The notes: a model not told the origin generated them from the letters alone. 64,000 nt of DNA from Candidatus Lachnoclostridium avicola (GCA_019114465.1 DXFM01000027.1:62001-126000), one strand, 5' to 3'; counted from the stretch's first letter, positions 10,102 through 19,520 are shown. Made by a program: numbers and translations.

Positions 10102-10133
10102 AGCGCCGTCGCGGCAGACGGCGCTTTTCTTTC
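10102..10133 (+). terminator. Intra-operon terminator after phnD
   Basis: AGCGCCGTC pairs perfectly with GACGGCGCT around a GCGGCA loop, followed by TTTCTTT. It lies between phnD and phnC and is probably leaky, setting the ratio of binding protein to transporter. Confidence 0.75.
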
Positions 10134-10162
10134 GCACATTTCATTTGCAATGAGGTAAAAAT

Positions 10163-10927
10163 ATGATACGATTTGAACAGGTCAGCAAAGTATACAGCAA
10201 TGGGGTAAAAGGACTGGACAATGTCACTCTGGATATTGAGCAAGGGGAGTTTGTGGCGATTATCGGTCTTTCCGGAGCAGGGAAATCCACCCTTCTGCGG
10301 TCCATCAACCGGATGCACAGCATCACCGGGGGAACGCTGACGGTGGACGGAGTGGACGTGACAAAGCTGAAGGGGAAGGAACTGCGGAAATTCCGCCGGA
10401 AGATCGGCATGATCTTCCAGTCTTTTAATCTGATTACCAGGACCACGGTGATCAACAATGTGCTTACCTCCCGGGTCCCGGATCTTCCCTGGTGGAGATC
10501 TCTTCTGGGGATCTACAGGAGGGAAGATAAGATCGCGGCTCTGGAGGCCCTGGACAAGGTGGGAATCCTGGACAAGGCCTATTCCAGAGTGGATCAGCTC
10601 TCCGGCGGACAGCAGCAGCGGGTGGCCTTGGCCAGAACTCTGGCTCAGAATCCATCCATCATTCTGGCGGACGAGCCGGTGGCGGCTCTGGACCCGGTGA
10701 CAGCCAGACAGGTCATGGATGATTTCCGCCATATTAACCGGGAGATGAAGATTACCGTGATCATCAACATTCACCACGTGGATCTGGCTCTGGATTACGC
10801 GGACCGGGTGATTGGAATCCGGGCGGGAAAAATCGTCTACGACGGCCCCGCGTCCCAGGTGGATGACAAAGTGCTCTCTTCCATTTATAATGGAGAGGAG
10901 TACGGAAAAATGGAGGCGGCTCAATGA
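10163..10927 (+). CDS. phnC: Phosphonate-type ABC transporter, ATP-binding protein
   Basis: A 254-residue ABC ATPase. Walker A is GLSGAGKST at about residues 34-42, the signature LSGGQQQRVALAR at about 148-160, and Walker B ILADEPVAALDP directly after. The segment LITRTTVINNVL is characteristic of PhnC. Its last four bases overlap the start of the first permease gene (ATGA), indicating translational coupling. Confidence 0.93.
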   Translation: MIRFEQVSKVYSNGVKGLDNVTLDIEQGEFVAIIGLSGAGKSTLLRSINRMHSITGGTLTVDGVDVTKLKGKELRKFRRKIGMIFQSFNLITRTTVINNVLTSRVPDLPWWRSLLGIYRREDKIAALEALDKVGILDKAYSRVDQLSGGQQQRVALARTLAQNPSIILADEPVAALDPVTARQVMDDFRHINREMKITVIINIHHVDLALDYADRVIGIRAGKIVYDGPASQVDDKVLSSIYNGEEYGKMEAAQ

Positions 10928-11724
10928 AAAACAGGACGATTACACTGGCCAACGGAAAGACCGTGGAACAGCCCAAGTCCCACGCCCTGCTGATTCTGGT
11001 CCTGGTGCTGGCAGCCCTGGCGGTCTCCGTCCATGTGACGGGATTTCAGCTGTCGGTGCTGATCCGTGGCGGATACCGTTTCTTTGACATTTTAAAGCAG
11101 ATGGTTCCGCCGGACATCTCCTATCTGGACAAGGTGTGGGGACCGCTGTTTGACACCATCAAAATGTCGGTGCTGGGCTCGGCGGCGGGAGCGGTGCTGG
11201 CGGTGCCTTTTTCCGTCATCGCTTCCTCCAACATTGTGAAAAACCGGGTGGTCATCAGCATTGTGAGGATTTTTTACAGCATTGTCCGCACTCTGCCCAC
11301 GCTGGTGACGGCGCTGATCGCCACCTACATTTTCGGGCTGGGAACTTTTGCGGGAACCATCGCCATCGGGGTGTTCACCTTCTCCTATGTGGGAAAGCTG
11401 CTCTACGAGCAGATCGAAACGGTGGATATGGGGGCTTACGAGGCCATGGAAGCCCTGGGAGCTACCCGTTTCCACGCGTTTCTCTATTCGGTGATTCCGC
11501 AGATTCTGCCGGGATATATCTCCAACTGCCTGTTCTGCTTTGAGGGAAATGTGCGCTACGCCGCCATTCTGGGCTATGTGGGAGCCGGCGGTCTGGGACT
11601 GATCATCAATGAGAAGGTGGGCTGGAGAGAGTACGACAAAGTGGGAATGATCCTGCTGACATTGTTTGGAGCTGTGGTGGTCATTGAATTTGTCAGCCAC
11701 CAGATCCGCAAAAAGCTGACGTAA
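10924..11724 (+). CDS. phnE: Phosphonate-type ABC transporter permease 1
   Basis: A 266-residue inner membrane subunit with an N-terminal cytoplasmic tail and about six helices. The coupling-helix EAA motif is EAMEALGATRFHAFLYSVIPQILP, shown here as EAMEALGA followed by IPQILPGY. The motif GYVGAGGLGLIINE near the C-terminus is typical of PhnE. It overlaps phnC and is followed 10 bases later by a second permease, so the channel is probably a heterodimer. Confidence 0.92.
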   Translation: MKNRTITLANGKTVEQPKSHALLILVLVLAALAVSVHVTGFQLSVLIRGGYRFFDILKQMVPPDISYLDKVWGPLFDTIKMSVLGSAAGAVLAVPFSVIASSNIVKNRVVISIVRIFYSIVRTLPTLVTALIATYIFGLGTFAGTIAIGVFTFSYVGKLLYEQIETVDMGAYEAMEALGATRFHAFLYSVIPQILPGYISNCLFCFEGNVRYAAILGYVGAGGLGLIINEKVGWREYDKVGMILLTLFGAVVVIEFVSHQIRKKLT

Positions 11725-11736
11725 GGAGGAATTGTG

Positions 11737-12546
11737 ATGAATGAGAGAATAGCAGCTCAGTTAAATGCAGAAAAATCACCTCTTCTGAAGCGGCTTTTGC
11801 TGGCGGCGGTGATTCTGGCTCTGCTGATCTGGAGCAGCGTGGGAATCCGGTCCACCTCCGCCGTGGGAAACGGCATGGCGGTGGCGGGAAGCATCGTCCG
11901 GGGAATTTTGACTCCAGATCTGAGCTTTCTGTTTGATTTTACGTCCCAGGGCGTGCCCTACCTGCTGCTGGAGACGGTCTGCATCGCCTTTATGGGCACA
12001 CTGGTGGGAGCGGTGATCGCCATTCCCTTTGCCTTCCTGGGAGCGGCCAACATTGTGCCGAAGGGAATCGCCCTCATCAGCCGGCTGGTTGTCATGGCCA
12101 TAAGGACCATTCCTTCCTTTGTGTACGGCCTGATGTTTATCCGGGTAACCGGACCGGGAGCCTTCGCGGGACTGATGACCATGAGCCTCTGCTCTGTGGG
12201 AATGGTCTCCAAAATGTACATTGAGTCCATTGAGGATCTGGACAAAAAGATTCTGGAATCCCTGGACGCGGCAGGGTGCACCTTCTTTCAGAAGATCCGT
12301 TACGGAATTCTTCCCCAGCTTCTGCCGGACTTTGCGTCCACGGTGATCTACCGGTTTGACATGAATTTAAGGGACGCTACGGTGCTGGGGCTGGTGGGAG
12401 CCGGCGGAATCGGAGCTCCCCTGATCTTTGCCATGAACTCCTACCGCTGGAATGAGGTGGGATCCATCCTCATCGGGCTGATTGTGCTGATTCTGGTGAT
12501 TGAGGTGTTCTCCACGAGAATCAGGAATAAACTGGTAAGGGGGTAA
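11737..12546 (+). CDS. phnE: Phosphonate-type ABC transporter permease 2
   Basis: A 269-residue second PhnE-type subunit. The EAA-like loop reads ESLDAAGCTFFQKIRYGILP and the C-terminal motif is GLVGAGGIGAPLIFAM. A GTG at 11734 is also in frame, but the ATG at 11737 is better spaced from AAGGAGGA. The paralogous pair phnE-phnE is common in Firmicutes. Confidence 0.92.
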   Translation: MNERIAAQLNAEKSPLLKRLLLAAVILALLIWSSVGIRSTSAVGNGMAVAGSIVRGILTPDLSFLFDFTSQGVPYLLLETVCIAFMGTLVGAVIAIPFAFLGAANIVPKGIALISRLVVMAIRTIPSFVYGLMFIRVTGPGAFAGLMTMSLCSVGMVSKMYIESIEDLDKKILESLDAAGCTFFQKIRYGILPQLLPDFASTVIYRFDMNLRDATVLGLVGAGGIGAPLIFAMNSYRWNEVGSILIGLIVLILVIEVFSTRIRNKLVRG

Positions 12547-12549
12547 TCC

Positions 12550-14073
12550 ATGAGACGGATTTTGAACATTTACTATACTTCCGACACCCACGGCCATCTG
12601 TTTCCATCGGGGGACGGCCGGGGAGGAAGTATGCTTCAGTGCTTCGGAGAATTTCAAAAGGACGGAAACACGCTGATTCTGGATGGAGGAGACACCATTC
12701 AGGGCGCTCCTCTGATCAAATATCTCCGGGAGAAAAATCAGCTGGAGGAAGTGCTTCCCCGGGCGTTTGCCCAGGCGGGATACGATTATTTTACCCTGGG
12801 AAACCATGATTTTAACTATGGAAGAGAAAAACTGAAAGGTTTTTTGGACGCCATGGAGGCCGGCTGCCTGGCGGCCAATGTAAAGGACCTCAGGGGAGAG
12901 CTCCCGGTGAAGGCCTGGACGGTTCGCACTCTGGAAAACGGTCTTCGGGTGGGAATCTGCGGCGTGGTCACGGACTGCGTCAACCTGTGGGAGGCGAAGG
13001 AGAATCTGGCGGATCTGCAGGTGACGGACGCCTTCGAGGCGGCCAGACAGGCGTTGGATGAGATGAAGCCGGCGTGCGACGTGACGATCTGCATTTACCA
13101 CGGCGGCTACGAGAGCGATCTGGAAACCGGGGAGTGGCTGTGCCAGGGCAACGAAAATCTGGCCTGCCGGATGCTGGAGGAGCTGGATTTTGACCTGCTT
13201 CTCACTGCCCATCAGCATATGGAGGTGGCGGGGAGAGAAATCCGCGGCACCTACACCCTGCAGCTTCCGCCGAACGGGGCGAAATATGCCCGGGTGGAAG
13301 TGGCGGTGGAAGATGAGGGGGAGAATTCTTCCCGCCGGAGCGTGGAGATTTCCAGCGAGCTGATCAGCCCGAGAAGCCAGGTGCCGGAGACCATGGCAAA
13401 ATGGCTGGAGCCGGTGCGGCAGGGGGAGGCGGTCTGGAAAGAACAGGTGATCGGCACCCTCGCCCGGGAAATACCCGCCCAGGAGCTTCTGGAGCGGGCA
13501 GTAAACGGCTGCAGTCTGGCAGACCTGGGAAATCAGGTGCAGCTTTGGATCACCGGGGCGGATATGGCCTGCATCGGCATGGCCAATGTGCCTCTGGGGC
13601 TGGGACGGCAGGTAAAGCTGGGAGATATGCTCCGGGCTTTTCCATTTCCCAACCGGCAGGTGGTGATGACCGTTACCGGGGACATTTTGAAGGCAGCCCT
13701 GGAGCGGTGCGCTTCCTATTTTGATCTGAAAGACGGAACGCCGGTGATCTCAGAGCGGTTTACGAAGCCGAAGGTAGAGCACTACAATTATGATTATTAT
13801 GCGGGAGTGGAGTACACCATTGACCTGAGAAGGCCGGTGGGAGACCGGGTGACGGAGATCCTGGTGAAAGGAGCGCCGGTGGAGGAGGGAAAGACCTACA
13901 CCCTGGCTATGAGCGATTACCGGGCCACGGGAACCGGCGGATATGAGTGTTTCCGCTCCTGTCCTCCGGCCCGCACCTATCCGGGAGACATGCAGACGTC
14001 CATTATGGAGTATCTGAAGTCTCATCCGAATGCGGAGGTAACCCCTCTGGGGAAACTCCATCTGATTTACTGA
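12550..14073 (+). CDS. 5'-nucleotidase-like bifunctional metallophosphatase (cytoplasmic form)
   Basis: A 507-residue UshA/CpdB-family enzyme. The N-terminal metallophosphoesterase domain has the metal motifs YYTSDTHGHL (D-x-H), ILDGGDTIQG (GD), TLGNHDFNYG (GNHD) and LLTAHQHMEV (H-x-H like); the C-terminal 5'-nucleotidase domain ends with MSDYRATGTGGYECF. Most relatives are exported, but this one starts directly at the first metal motif with no signal peptide, so it should act in the cytoplasm. It starts three bases after the permease stop, so it belongs to the import operon and probably dephosphorylates the imported compound. Confidence 0.88.
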   Translation: MRRILNIYYTSDTHGHLFPSGDGRGGSMLQCFGEFQKDGNTLILDGGDTIQGAPLIKYLREKNQLEEVLPRAFAQAGYDYFTLGNHDFNYGREKLKGFLDAMEAGCLAANVKDLRGELPVKAWTVRTLENGLRVGICGVVTDCVNLWEAKENLADLQVTDAFEAARQALDEMKPACDVTICIYHGGYESDLETGEWLCQGNENLACRMLEELDFDLLLTAHQHMEVAGREIRGTYTLQLPPNGAKYARVEVAVEDEGENSSRRSVEISSELISPRSQVPETMAKWLEPVRQGEAVWKEQVIGTLAREIPAQELLERAVNGCSLADLGNQVQLWITGADMACIGMANVPLGLGRQVKLGDMLRAFPFPNRQVVMTVTGDILKAALERCASYFDLKDGTPVISERFTKPKVEHYNYDYYAGVEYTIDLRRPVGDRVTEILVKGAPVEEGKTYTLAMSDYRATGTGGYECFRSCPPARTYPGDMQTSIMEYLKSHPNAEVTPLGKLHLIY

Positions 14074-14106
14074 TTCCAATCAATTAAATCATTGAGACAG
14101 ACGGCC

Positions 14107-14176
14107 AAAAAGCCGGCTGCCGGTTTCCGGGAGAGCGTTGACTCTTTGCCTGTGGGAGACGGCAGCCGGCTTTTTT
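14107..14176. terminator. Long-loop bidirectional terminator ending the phn-like operon
   Basis: The 16 bases AAAAAGCCGGCTGCCG (14107-14122) are exactly complementary to 14160-14175, giving a perfect stem ending in T6 on the plus strand and T5 on the minus strand. The remaining 150 bases of this gap contain further GGCCGGC-type inverted repeats but no gene. Confidence 0.85.
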
Positions 14177-14327
14177 GGCTGCGGGTCCCGGAACGAAGGA
14201 GGCCGAAAGGCCGGCTTCTTCTCCCGCGGGGATTGCCGGCCGGCAGCTCTTGTGATAAGATGATAGAGGCCTGCGGGAAGAAAGTCTGAAAGCAGGAAAA
14301 TGAGGAAATATTCAGGAGGGAAAAGAG

Positions 14328-14915
14328 ATGGATCATACATATACACTGAAAATCTGCGGGACGGAGCGGGAGCTGCCTCTGGTTCCCATAGACGAACATA
14401 AGGCTTTTGCCAGTTTTGTGGTCATCGGAGATACAGAACTGGTGGAGCGGGCGGCCGTTAAACTGGCAGAACAGATTCCGCCGGTGGACGTGGTTCTCAC
14501 CGCGGAGGCAAAGGGCATCGCCCTGGCCTATGAGCTGAGCCGTCAGCTGGGACTGAAGGAATTTATCGTAGCCAGAAAGAGCGTGAAATCCTACATGAAA
14601 AACCCCATCAGCGCCAGCGTTCACTCCATCACCACTAAGGGGGAACAGCACATTTATCTGGATGAGACGGATATCCAGAAAGTGGCAGGAAAGCGGGTCT
14701 GCATTGTGGACGACGTGATTTCCACAGGAGAATCTCTCCGGGCGGTGGAGGAACTGGCGGAGAAGGCCGGCGGCAATGTGGTCTGCCGGGCGGCGATTCT
14801 GGCGGAGGGCGATGCGGCAAGGCGGAAGGATATTCTGTTTCTGGAGGAGCTGCCCCTGTTTGAGAAGAAGGAGAACGGGGAGTACGCTCCCATAAAGACG
14901 GAGGAGAAGGCATGA
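14328..14915 (+). CDS. Purine-type phosphoribosyltransferase (adenine PRT-like)
   Basis: A 195-residue type I phosphoribosyltransferase. The PRPP-binding loop is VCIVDDVISTGESL at about residues 125-138. The N-terminal half, with VVLTAEAKGIALAYELS and a basic FIVARKSVKSYMK, resembles adenine phosphoribosyltransferases and the Apt-related XpaC-type enzymes rather than HGPRT. It would salvage a purine base with PRPP. Its neighbourhood (a nucleotidase upstream) fits nucleotide salvage. It overlaps the next gene by four bases. The exact base specificity is not readable. Confidence 0.8.
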   Translation: MDHTYTLKICGTERELPLVPIDEHKAFASFVVIGDTELVERAAVKLAEQIPPVDVVLTAEAKGIALAYELSRQLGLKEFIVARKSVKSYMKNPISASVHSITTKGEQHIYLDETDIQKVAGKRVCIVDDVISTGESLRAVEELAEKAGGNVVCRAAILAEGDAARRKDILFLEELPLFEKKENGEYAPIKTEEKA

Positions 14916-16465
14916 GCATTCTGAATGTCGAGCATTTAAGCCACGGCTTCGGGGACCGGGCCATTTTTCACGATGTGTCTTTCCGGCTGCTGAAGGGAGA
15001 GCACATCGGCCTTGTCGGCGCCAATGGAGAGGGAAAGTCCACATTTATGAACATTATCACCGGAAAACTCCAGCCCGATGAGGGAAAAGTGGAGTGGGCC
15101 AAAAACGTGCGTGTGGGATATCTGGACCAGCACTCTGTCCTGGAAAAGGGAATGACCATCCGTGACGTGTTAAAAAGCGCTTTCGCCTTTCTTTTTGAGA
15201 TGGAAGAGCGGATGAACGTCCTCTGCGACCGGATGGGAGAGGCCTCGGAGGAGGAGATGGAATCCATGATGGAGGAGCTGGGAACCATTCAGGATCTTCT
15301 CATGGCCCATGATTTTTACGTGATCGATTCCAAAGTGGAGGAGATCGGCCATGCCTTCGGCCTGGATGAGCTGGGCCTGGACAAGGATGTGACGGAGCTC
15401 TCCGGCGGGCAGAGGACGAAGGTGCTGCTGGCCAAGCTGCTGCTGGAGAAGCCGGATATTCTGCTTCTGGACGAGCCCACCAACTATCTGGATGAGCAGC
15501 ACATTGAGTGGCTGAAGCGGTATCTTCAGGAGTACGAAAACGCGTTTATCCTGATCTCCCACGACATTCCATTTTTAAACAGTGTGATCAATCTGATCTA
15601 CCATATGGAAAATCAGCGCTTGGACCGGTATGTGGGGGATTATGACAAGTTCCAGGAGGTTTACGCCATGAAGCGTTCTCAGCTGGAGGCGGCTTACAAG
15701 CGGCAGCAGCAGGAGATCGCCGATCTTCAGGATTTTGTGGCCCGCAACAAGGCACGGGTGGCCACCAGGAATATGGCCATGTCCCGACAGAAGAAACTGG
15801 ACAAAATGGAAGTCATCGAGCTGACGAAGGAGAAGCCGAAGCCGGAATTTCATTTCCTGGAGGCCAGAACCTCGGGAAAAATGATATTTGAGACGAAAAA
15901 TCTGGTGATCGGCTACGAGGAGCCCCTGTCCCGTCCCCTGGATTTCTCCATGGAAAGGGGAGAAAAGGTGGTGCTGGTGGGAGCCAACGGCATTGGAAAG
16001 ACCACCCTGTTAAAAAGTCTTCTGGGCCTGATCCCCTCTCTGTCCGGTTCTGTGGAGCAGGGGGATTATCTGTCCATCGGATATTTTGAGCAGGAGACTC
16101 CCCCGGGCAACACTTCCACCTGTATTGAGGAGATCTGGAAGGAATTTCCCTCCTTCACCCAGTATCAGGTCCGCTCTGCCCTGGCTAAATGCGGCCTGAC
16201 CACAAAGAATATTGAGAGCCAGGTCCGTGTCCTCTCCGGGGGAGAGCAGGCGAAGGTGCGTCTGTGCAAGCTGATGAACCGGGAAACCAATGTGCTTCTC
16301 CTGGACGAGCCCACCAACCACCTGGACGTGGACGCGAAGGAGGAGTTAAAGCGGGCGCTGAAAGAATATAAGGGAAGCATTCTTCTGATCTGCCATGAGC
16401 CGGAGTTTTATCAGGGACTGGCCACGAAGGTGATGAACTGCTCCGAGTGGGCGCTGCGGGTGTGA
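14912..16465 (+). CDS. ABC-F family ATPase (ribosome-associated type)
   Basis: A 517-residue protein with two ABC domains and no membrane segment. Domain 1 has GANGEGKST and LSGGQRTKVLLAK with DEPTNYLD; domain 2 has GANGIGKTT and LSGGEQAKVRLCK with DEPTNHLD. A basic linker of about 80 residues around residue 240-300 (LEAAYKRQQQEIADLQDF) is the P-site-tRNA interaction motif region of ABC-F proteins. Such proteins act on stalled ribosomes; a few give antibiotic resistance. This one has the short linker of housekeeping members, so resistance cannot be claimed. It is translationally coupled to the phosphoribosyltransferase gene. Confidence 0.88.
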   Translation: MSILNVEHLSHGFGDRAIFHDVSFRLLKGEHIGLVGANGEGKSTFMNIITGKLQPDEGKVEWAKNVRVGYLDQHSVLEKGMTIRDVLKSAFAFLFEMEERMNVLCDRMGEASEEEMESMMEELGTIQDLLMAHDFYVIDSKVEEIGHAFGLDELGLDKDVTELSGGQRTKVLLAKLLLEKPDILLLDEPTNYLDEQHIEWLKRYLQEYENAFILISHDIPFLNSVINLIYHMENQRLDRYVGDYDKFQEVYAMKRSQLEAAYKRQQQEIADLQDFVARNKARVATRNMAMSRQKKLDKMEVIELTKEKPKPEFHFLEARTSGKMIFETKNLVIGYEEPLSRPLDFSMERGEKVVLVGANGIGKTTLLKSLLGLIPSLSGSVEQGDYLSIGYFEQETPPGNTSTCIEEIWKEFPSFTQYQVRSALAKCGLTTKNIESQVRVLSGGEQAKVRLCKLMNRETNVLLLDEPTNHLDVDAKEELKRALKEYKGSILLICHEPEFYQGLATKVMNCSEWALRV

Positions 16466-16583
16466 GAAACAGGATTTTACAAAAACTATACAGAACCGGG
16501 ATGATAAACTTTACATTTTTTTCTTATACTTAAAACCGAAAGCAAAATGTACCGAAAAGTACAGGACAATCAGGAGGCAGAAT

Positions 16584-18143
16584 ATGAGAAAGAAAAAAAT
16601 CATCTCGGCTCTTTTAGTGGGAGCAATGGTTGTTGGAGGCGGACAGGCTTGGGCCGCTACGGTTCATTACAATGACTCCAGCGTAACCGGAAATTCAGAG
16701 GAGTGGAATTCCTACGTAGCCGGCTGGGACAGCCTGGCCAATGACTATACCCAGGTTTCCCTGACTCCGGGATGCGCAGAGACCGAGATCAATTTCGCCT
16801 GGTACAATGAGGGAACGGAAGGTAGCCCCATCGTTTATTTCGGCACCGATCCTCAGAATATGCAGGCATACAACGGAACTTCCAACAACGTGGATTCTAC
16901 CTTAACCGGCGGAAAGGCATACTGCTACAACTATGTAACCGTTACCGGACTTCAGGAGAATACCACTTATTACTATGCGGTGAGCAAGAGCGGAGTGGTT
17001 TCCCCCACAGAGACCTACCGCACCGGCGATTTTGACAGCGTAAATATCCTCTATGTGGGCGATCCGCAGGTAGGCGCTTCCAAGGGACAGCCCCAGGGCA
17101 GCGAAACTCTGAAAGAAGCCAGCGGAGCCGCCAACACCGCAGCCCGCAATGACGGTTTCGCCTGGGACCGCACTCTGGATATCGCCATGGAGCAGAATCC
17201 CAATATTAACTTTATGATCTCCGCAGGCGACCAGGTAAACAATACCGGCAATGCCAAAGAGGAAGAGTATGCGGCTTACCTTTCTGCAAGCGCGTTAAAG
17301 AGCCTGCCCACGGCGACCACCATCGGCAACCACGACTCCTTAAATGCGGACTATTCCTACCATTTCAACAACCCGAATCCCACCGGTCTGGGAATGACTC
17401 AGGCGGGAGGCGACTATTACTACAGCTACGGCCCCGGCCTCTTCATCGTGCTCAACACCAACAACTACAATGCGGCAGAGCATGAGCAGACCATCGCTCA
17501 GGCAGTGGCAGCTTATCCCGATGCCCAGTGGCGTGTGGTGACCATCCATCAGGATATTTACGGCTCCGGCCTGGATCACTCCGATACCGACGGTATGATT
17601 CTGAGAACCCAGCTGACCCCCATCTTTGACAAGTATGACATTGACGTGGTGCTTCAGGGACATGATCACACCTACAGCCGTTCCAAAATGCTTTACGGCG
17701 ATCAGCAGGAGCACAGCAGCTATGAGTTCCGTCTCAACGAGGCTGGCGACGACTATGACTGGGACAACGCTTACAACAAGGAGACCGGCGAGAAGATCAG
17801 CCTGTATCCCGATGCCGGCGACGCTGCAGCAGTGGATGCGAAAAACCGCTTTGCCGAGGACAACAACTGCTACACCATTGAGTCCGCCGGTGAGATGACG
17901 GTGACCGATCCTCAGGGAACGCTTTACATGACCGCAAACTCTGCTTCCGGTTCCAAGTACTATGAGCTTACCGCTGTTCAGCAGGACTACATTGCCAACA
18001 GAAGCCAGAACTGGCTGCCCAGCTATTCTGTGATCAATATGGATTCTGATGACTTCAGCATCACCACCTACCAGATTACAGACAGCGGTTCTGTGGAAAC
18101 CATTGACAGCACCTTTACCATCCATAAAACGGCAGACAGATAA
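16584..18143 (+). CDS. Secreted purple-acid-type metallophosphatase
   Basis: A 519-residue exported protein. Residues 1-25 are a Sec signal peptide (ISALLVGAMVVGGGQAWA). Residues 30-150 are a fibronectin-like purple acid phosphatase N domain. The calcineurin-like catalytic domain follows with YVGDPQVG, ISAGDQVNNTG, TIGNHDS and LQGHDHTYSRS carrying the metal ligands. It would release phosphate from extracellular esters. The 118-base gap upstream is AT-rich with a TTTACA and a TATACT, but the spacing does not make a good promoter. The gene is 13 bases from the YibE/F gene and probably co-transcribed. Confidence 0.88.
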   Translation: MRKKKIISALLVGAMVVGGGQAWAATVHYNDSSVTGNSEEWNSYVAGWDSLANDYTQVSLTPGCAETEINFAWYNEGTEGSPIVYFGTDPQNMQAYNGTSNNVDSTLTGGKAYCYNYVTVTGLQENTTYYYAVSKSGVVSPTETYRTGDFDSVNILYVGDPQVGASKGQPQGSETLKEASGAANTAARNDGFAWDRTLDIAMEQNPNINFMISAGDQVNNTGNAKEEEYAAYLSASALKSLPTATTIGNHDSLNADYSYHFNNPNPTGLGMTQAGGDYYYSYGPGLFIVLNTNNYNAAEHEQTIAQAVAAYPDAQWRVVTIHQDIYGSGLDHSDTDGMILRTQLTPIFDKYDIDVVLQGHDHTYSRSKMLYGDQQEHSSYEFRLNEAGDDYDWDNAYNKETGEKISLYPDAGDAAAVDAKNRFAEDNNCYTIESAGEMTVTDPQGTLYMTANSASGSKYYELTAVQQDYIANRSQNWLPSYSVINMDSDDFSITTYQITDSGSVETIDSTFTIHKTADR

Positions 18144-18156
18144 CAGTTGAGGTATT

Positions 18157-19323
18157 ATGGCAGAAAAGATTCACAGCCATATCGGCAAAATAATTATTGC
18201 AGCTCTTATTTTGGTCATCACTGCAGGCATGATCATCCGCCTGAATGGGGTGACCAGGACAGAGCTGGTAAACCGCACCGGTCAGACTTTTGAGACCGGT
18301 GTGGTTGTTGAGATTTTACAGGACAATCTTCAGAATGACGGCACCCGGGTGGGCCAGCAGACCGTGGTGGTCCACATGACCAGCGGGGAGAAACAGGGGG
18401 AGGATCTGGTGACCACCAGCAATTCCGGCTACCTGTTTGGAGCTCCCTGCGAGGTGGGAATGAAGGTTGTAGTGATGCAGAGCGTGTCGGGGGACACGGT
18501 GATCACCACGGTGTATTCCATTGACCGGAAAGAGGTGATCATCGGATTTGCAGCTCTTTATATTGCGGCTCTCTGTCTGGTGGGCGGAATGAAGGGACTG
18601 CGTGGAGCTCTGGGACTGATTTATACATTTGGGGCGATTATTTACATCTATCTGCCCCTGGTCTATCTGGGATACTCCCCGTTTTGGGTGTCCGTGTTTA
18701 TATGTGTGATCACCACCCTGGTGACCATGCTTCTCATCGGCGGTTTTGCCAGAAAGACCATCTGTGCTACCCTGGGAACCATGGCGGGGGTGATCATCGC
18801 GGGGGCGGCGGCCACTGTTTTTTCCAATATGACGGGTGTGACCGGATGGAACGTATCAGATATTGAAAGCCTGATGACTCTTCAGCAGGTCAACGGCATT
18901 CAGGTGGGCGGCCTGCTGTTCTCCGGTCTTCTCATCAGCGCTCTGGGAGCGGTGATGGATGTGGCCATGTCCATTTCCAGCTCCATGCAGGAGCTTCACG
19001 ATCAAAATCCATCCATGAGCCGGCTGGAATTGATGCGGGCAGGTATGCGCGTGGGCCGCGACATGATGGGAACCGATTCCAACACCCTGATCCTGGCGTT
19101 TGCAGGCGGCAGCCTGTCCATGCTGGTGTTGGATTACGCCTACGATCTGCCCTATCTGCAGATCATCAATTCCAACAACATCGGAATCGCGGTCATGCAG
19201 GGACTTTCCGGCAGCTTCGGAATCGTTCTCAGCGTTCCCGCCACTGTGGTAATGGCCGCTTACATCTACAAGATGGAAAAGAAGAAAAAATGCCTGGAGA
19301 GCATTGCGGACGATTCTGTATAA
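18157..19323 (+). CDS. YibE/F-like membrane protein
   Basis: A 388-residue polytopic membrane protein of the YibE/F family, whose transport function is unproven. An N-terminal signal-anchor helix (IIIAALILVITAGMIIRL) precedes an extracytoplasmic region of about 90 residues. Seven or so helices follow from residue 128. The conserved stretch is DVAMSISSSMQELHDQNP, then RVGRDMMGTDSNTLILAFAGG, diagnostic of the family. In this family E/D-rich turns between helices may bind a substrate. It follows the secreted phosphatase closely. Confidence 0.85.
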   Translation: MAEKIHSHIGKIIIAALILVITAGMIIRLNGVTRTELVNRTGQTFETGVVVEILQDNLQNDGTRVGQQTVVVHMTSGEKQGEDLVTTSNSGYLFGAPCEVGMKVVVMQSVSGDTVITTVYSIDRKEVIIGFAALYIAALCLVGGMKGLRGALGLIYTFGAIIYIYLPLVYLGYSPFWVSVFICVITTLVTMLLIGGFARKTICATLGTMAGVIIAGAAATVFSNMTGVTGWNVSDIESLMTLQQVNGIQVGGLLFSGLLISALGAVMDVAMSISSSMQELHDQNPSMSRLELMRAGMRVGRDMMGTDSNTLILAFAGGSLSMLVLDYAYDLPYLQIINSNNIGIAVMQGLSGSFGIVLSVPATVVMAAYIYKMEKKKKCLESIADDSV

Positions 19324-19355
19324 GTATTAGAAAATTTTTCATCCATGAGTTATAA

Positions 19356-19387
19356 TGCAGGTAACCACCAAGGTACCTGCATTTTGT
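19356..19387 (+). terminator. Terminator after the YibE/F gene
   Basis: TGCAGGTA and TACCTGCA form an eight-bp perfect stem with a 10-base loop, followed by TTTTG, 33 bases after the stop. Confidence 0.65.
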
Positions 19388-19485
19388 GCGATACGCCCGG
19401 AAAACGGCCGCCATGCTTGCATGAGCGGACATTTGCCGGGCAACGGACAGCGAACAGCTCTGCTGTGAGCTGCCCGTGGTATCGC
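19388..19485. repeat. Imperfect long inverted repeat
   Basis: GCGATAC (19388-19394) is complementary to GTATCGC (19479-19485), and the next bases GCCCGG and a CCCG-rich arm extend the match with mismatches. Inside lie further small dyads, CATGC-TT-GCATG and CAGCTCTGCTG. It fills much of the 271-base gap before the aldo/keto reductase. Confidence 0.55.
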
Positions 19486-19487
19486 GA

Positions 19488-19520
19488 ATCGGATAGGGAA
19501 AGGGACTTTCCCTATCCGAT
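19488..19520. repeat. Perfect 15-bp inverted repeat with 3-base loop
   Basis: ATCGGATAGGGAAAG and its exact complement are separated by GGA only, giving an extremely stable hairpin about 75 bases upstream of the aldo/keto reductase start. There is no U-run. It may be a repeat-element core or an mRNA 5' stabiliser. Confidence 0.8.

Noticed and set aside
16510..16530. Pho-type box or promoter before the secreted phosphatase
   Set aside because: A TTTACA and a TATACT are present but spacing and repeats do not fit a promoter or a PhoP/PhoB box.
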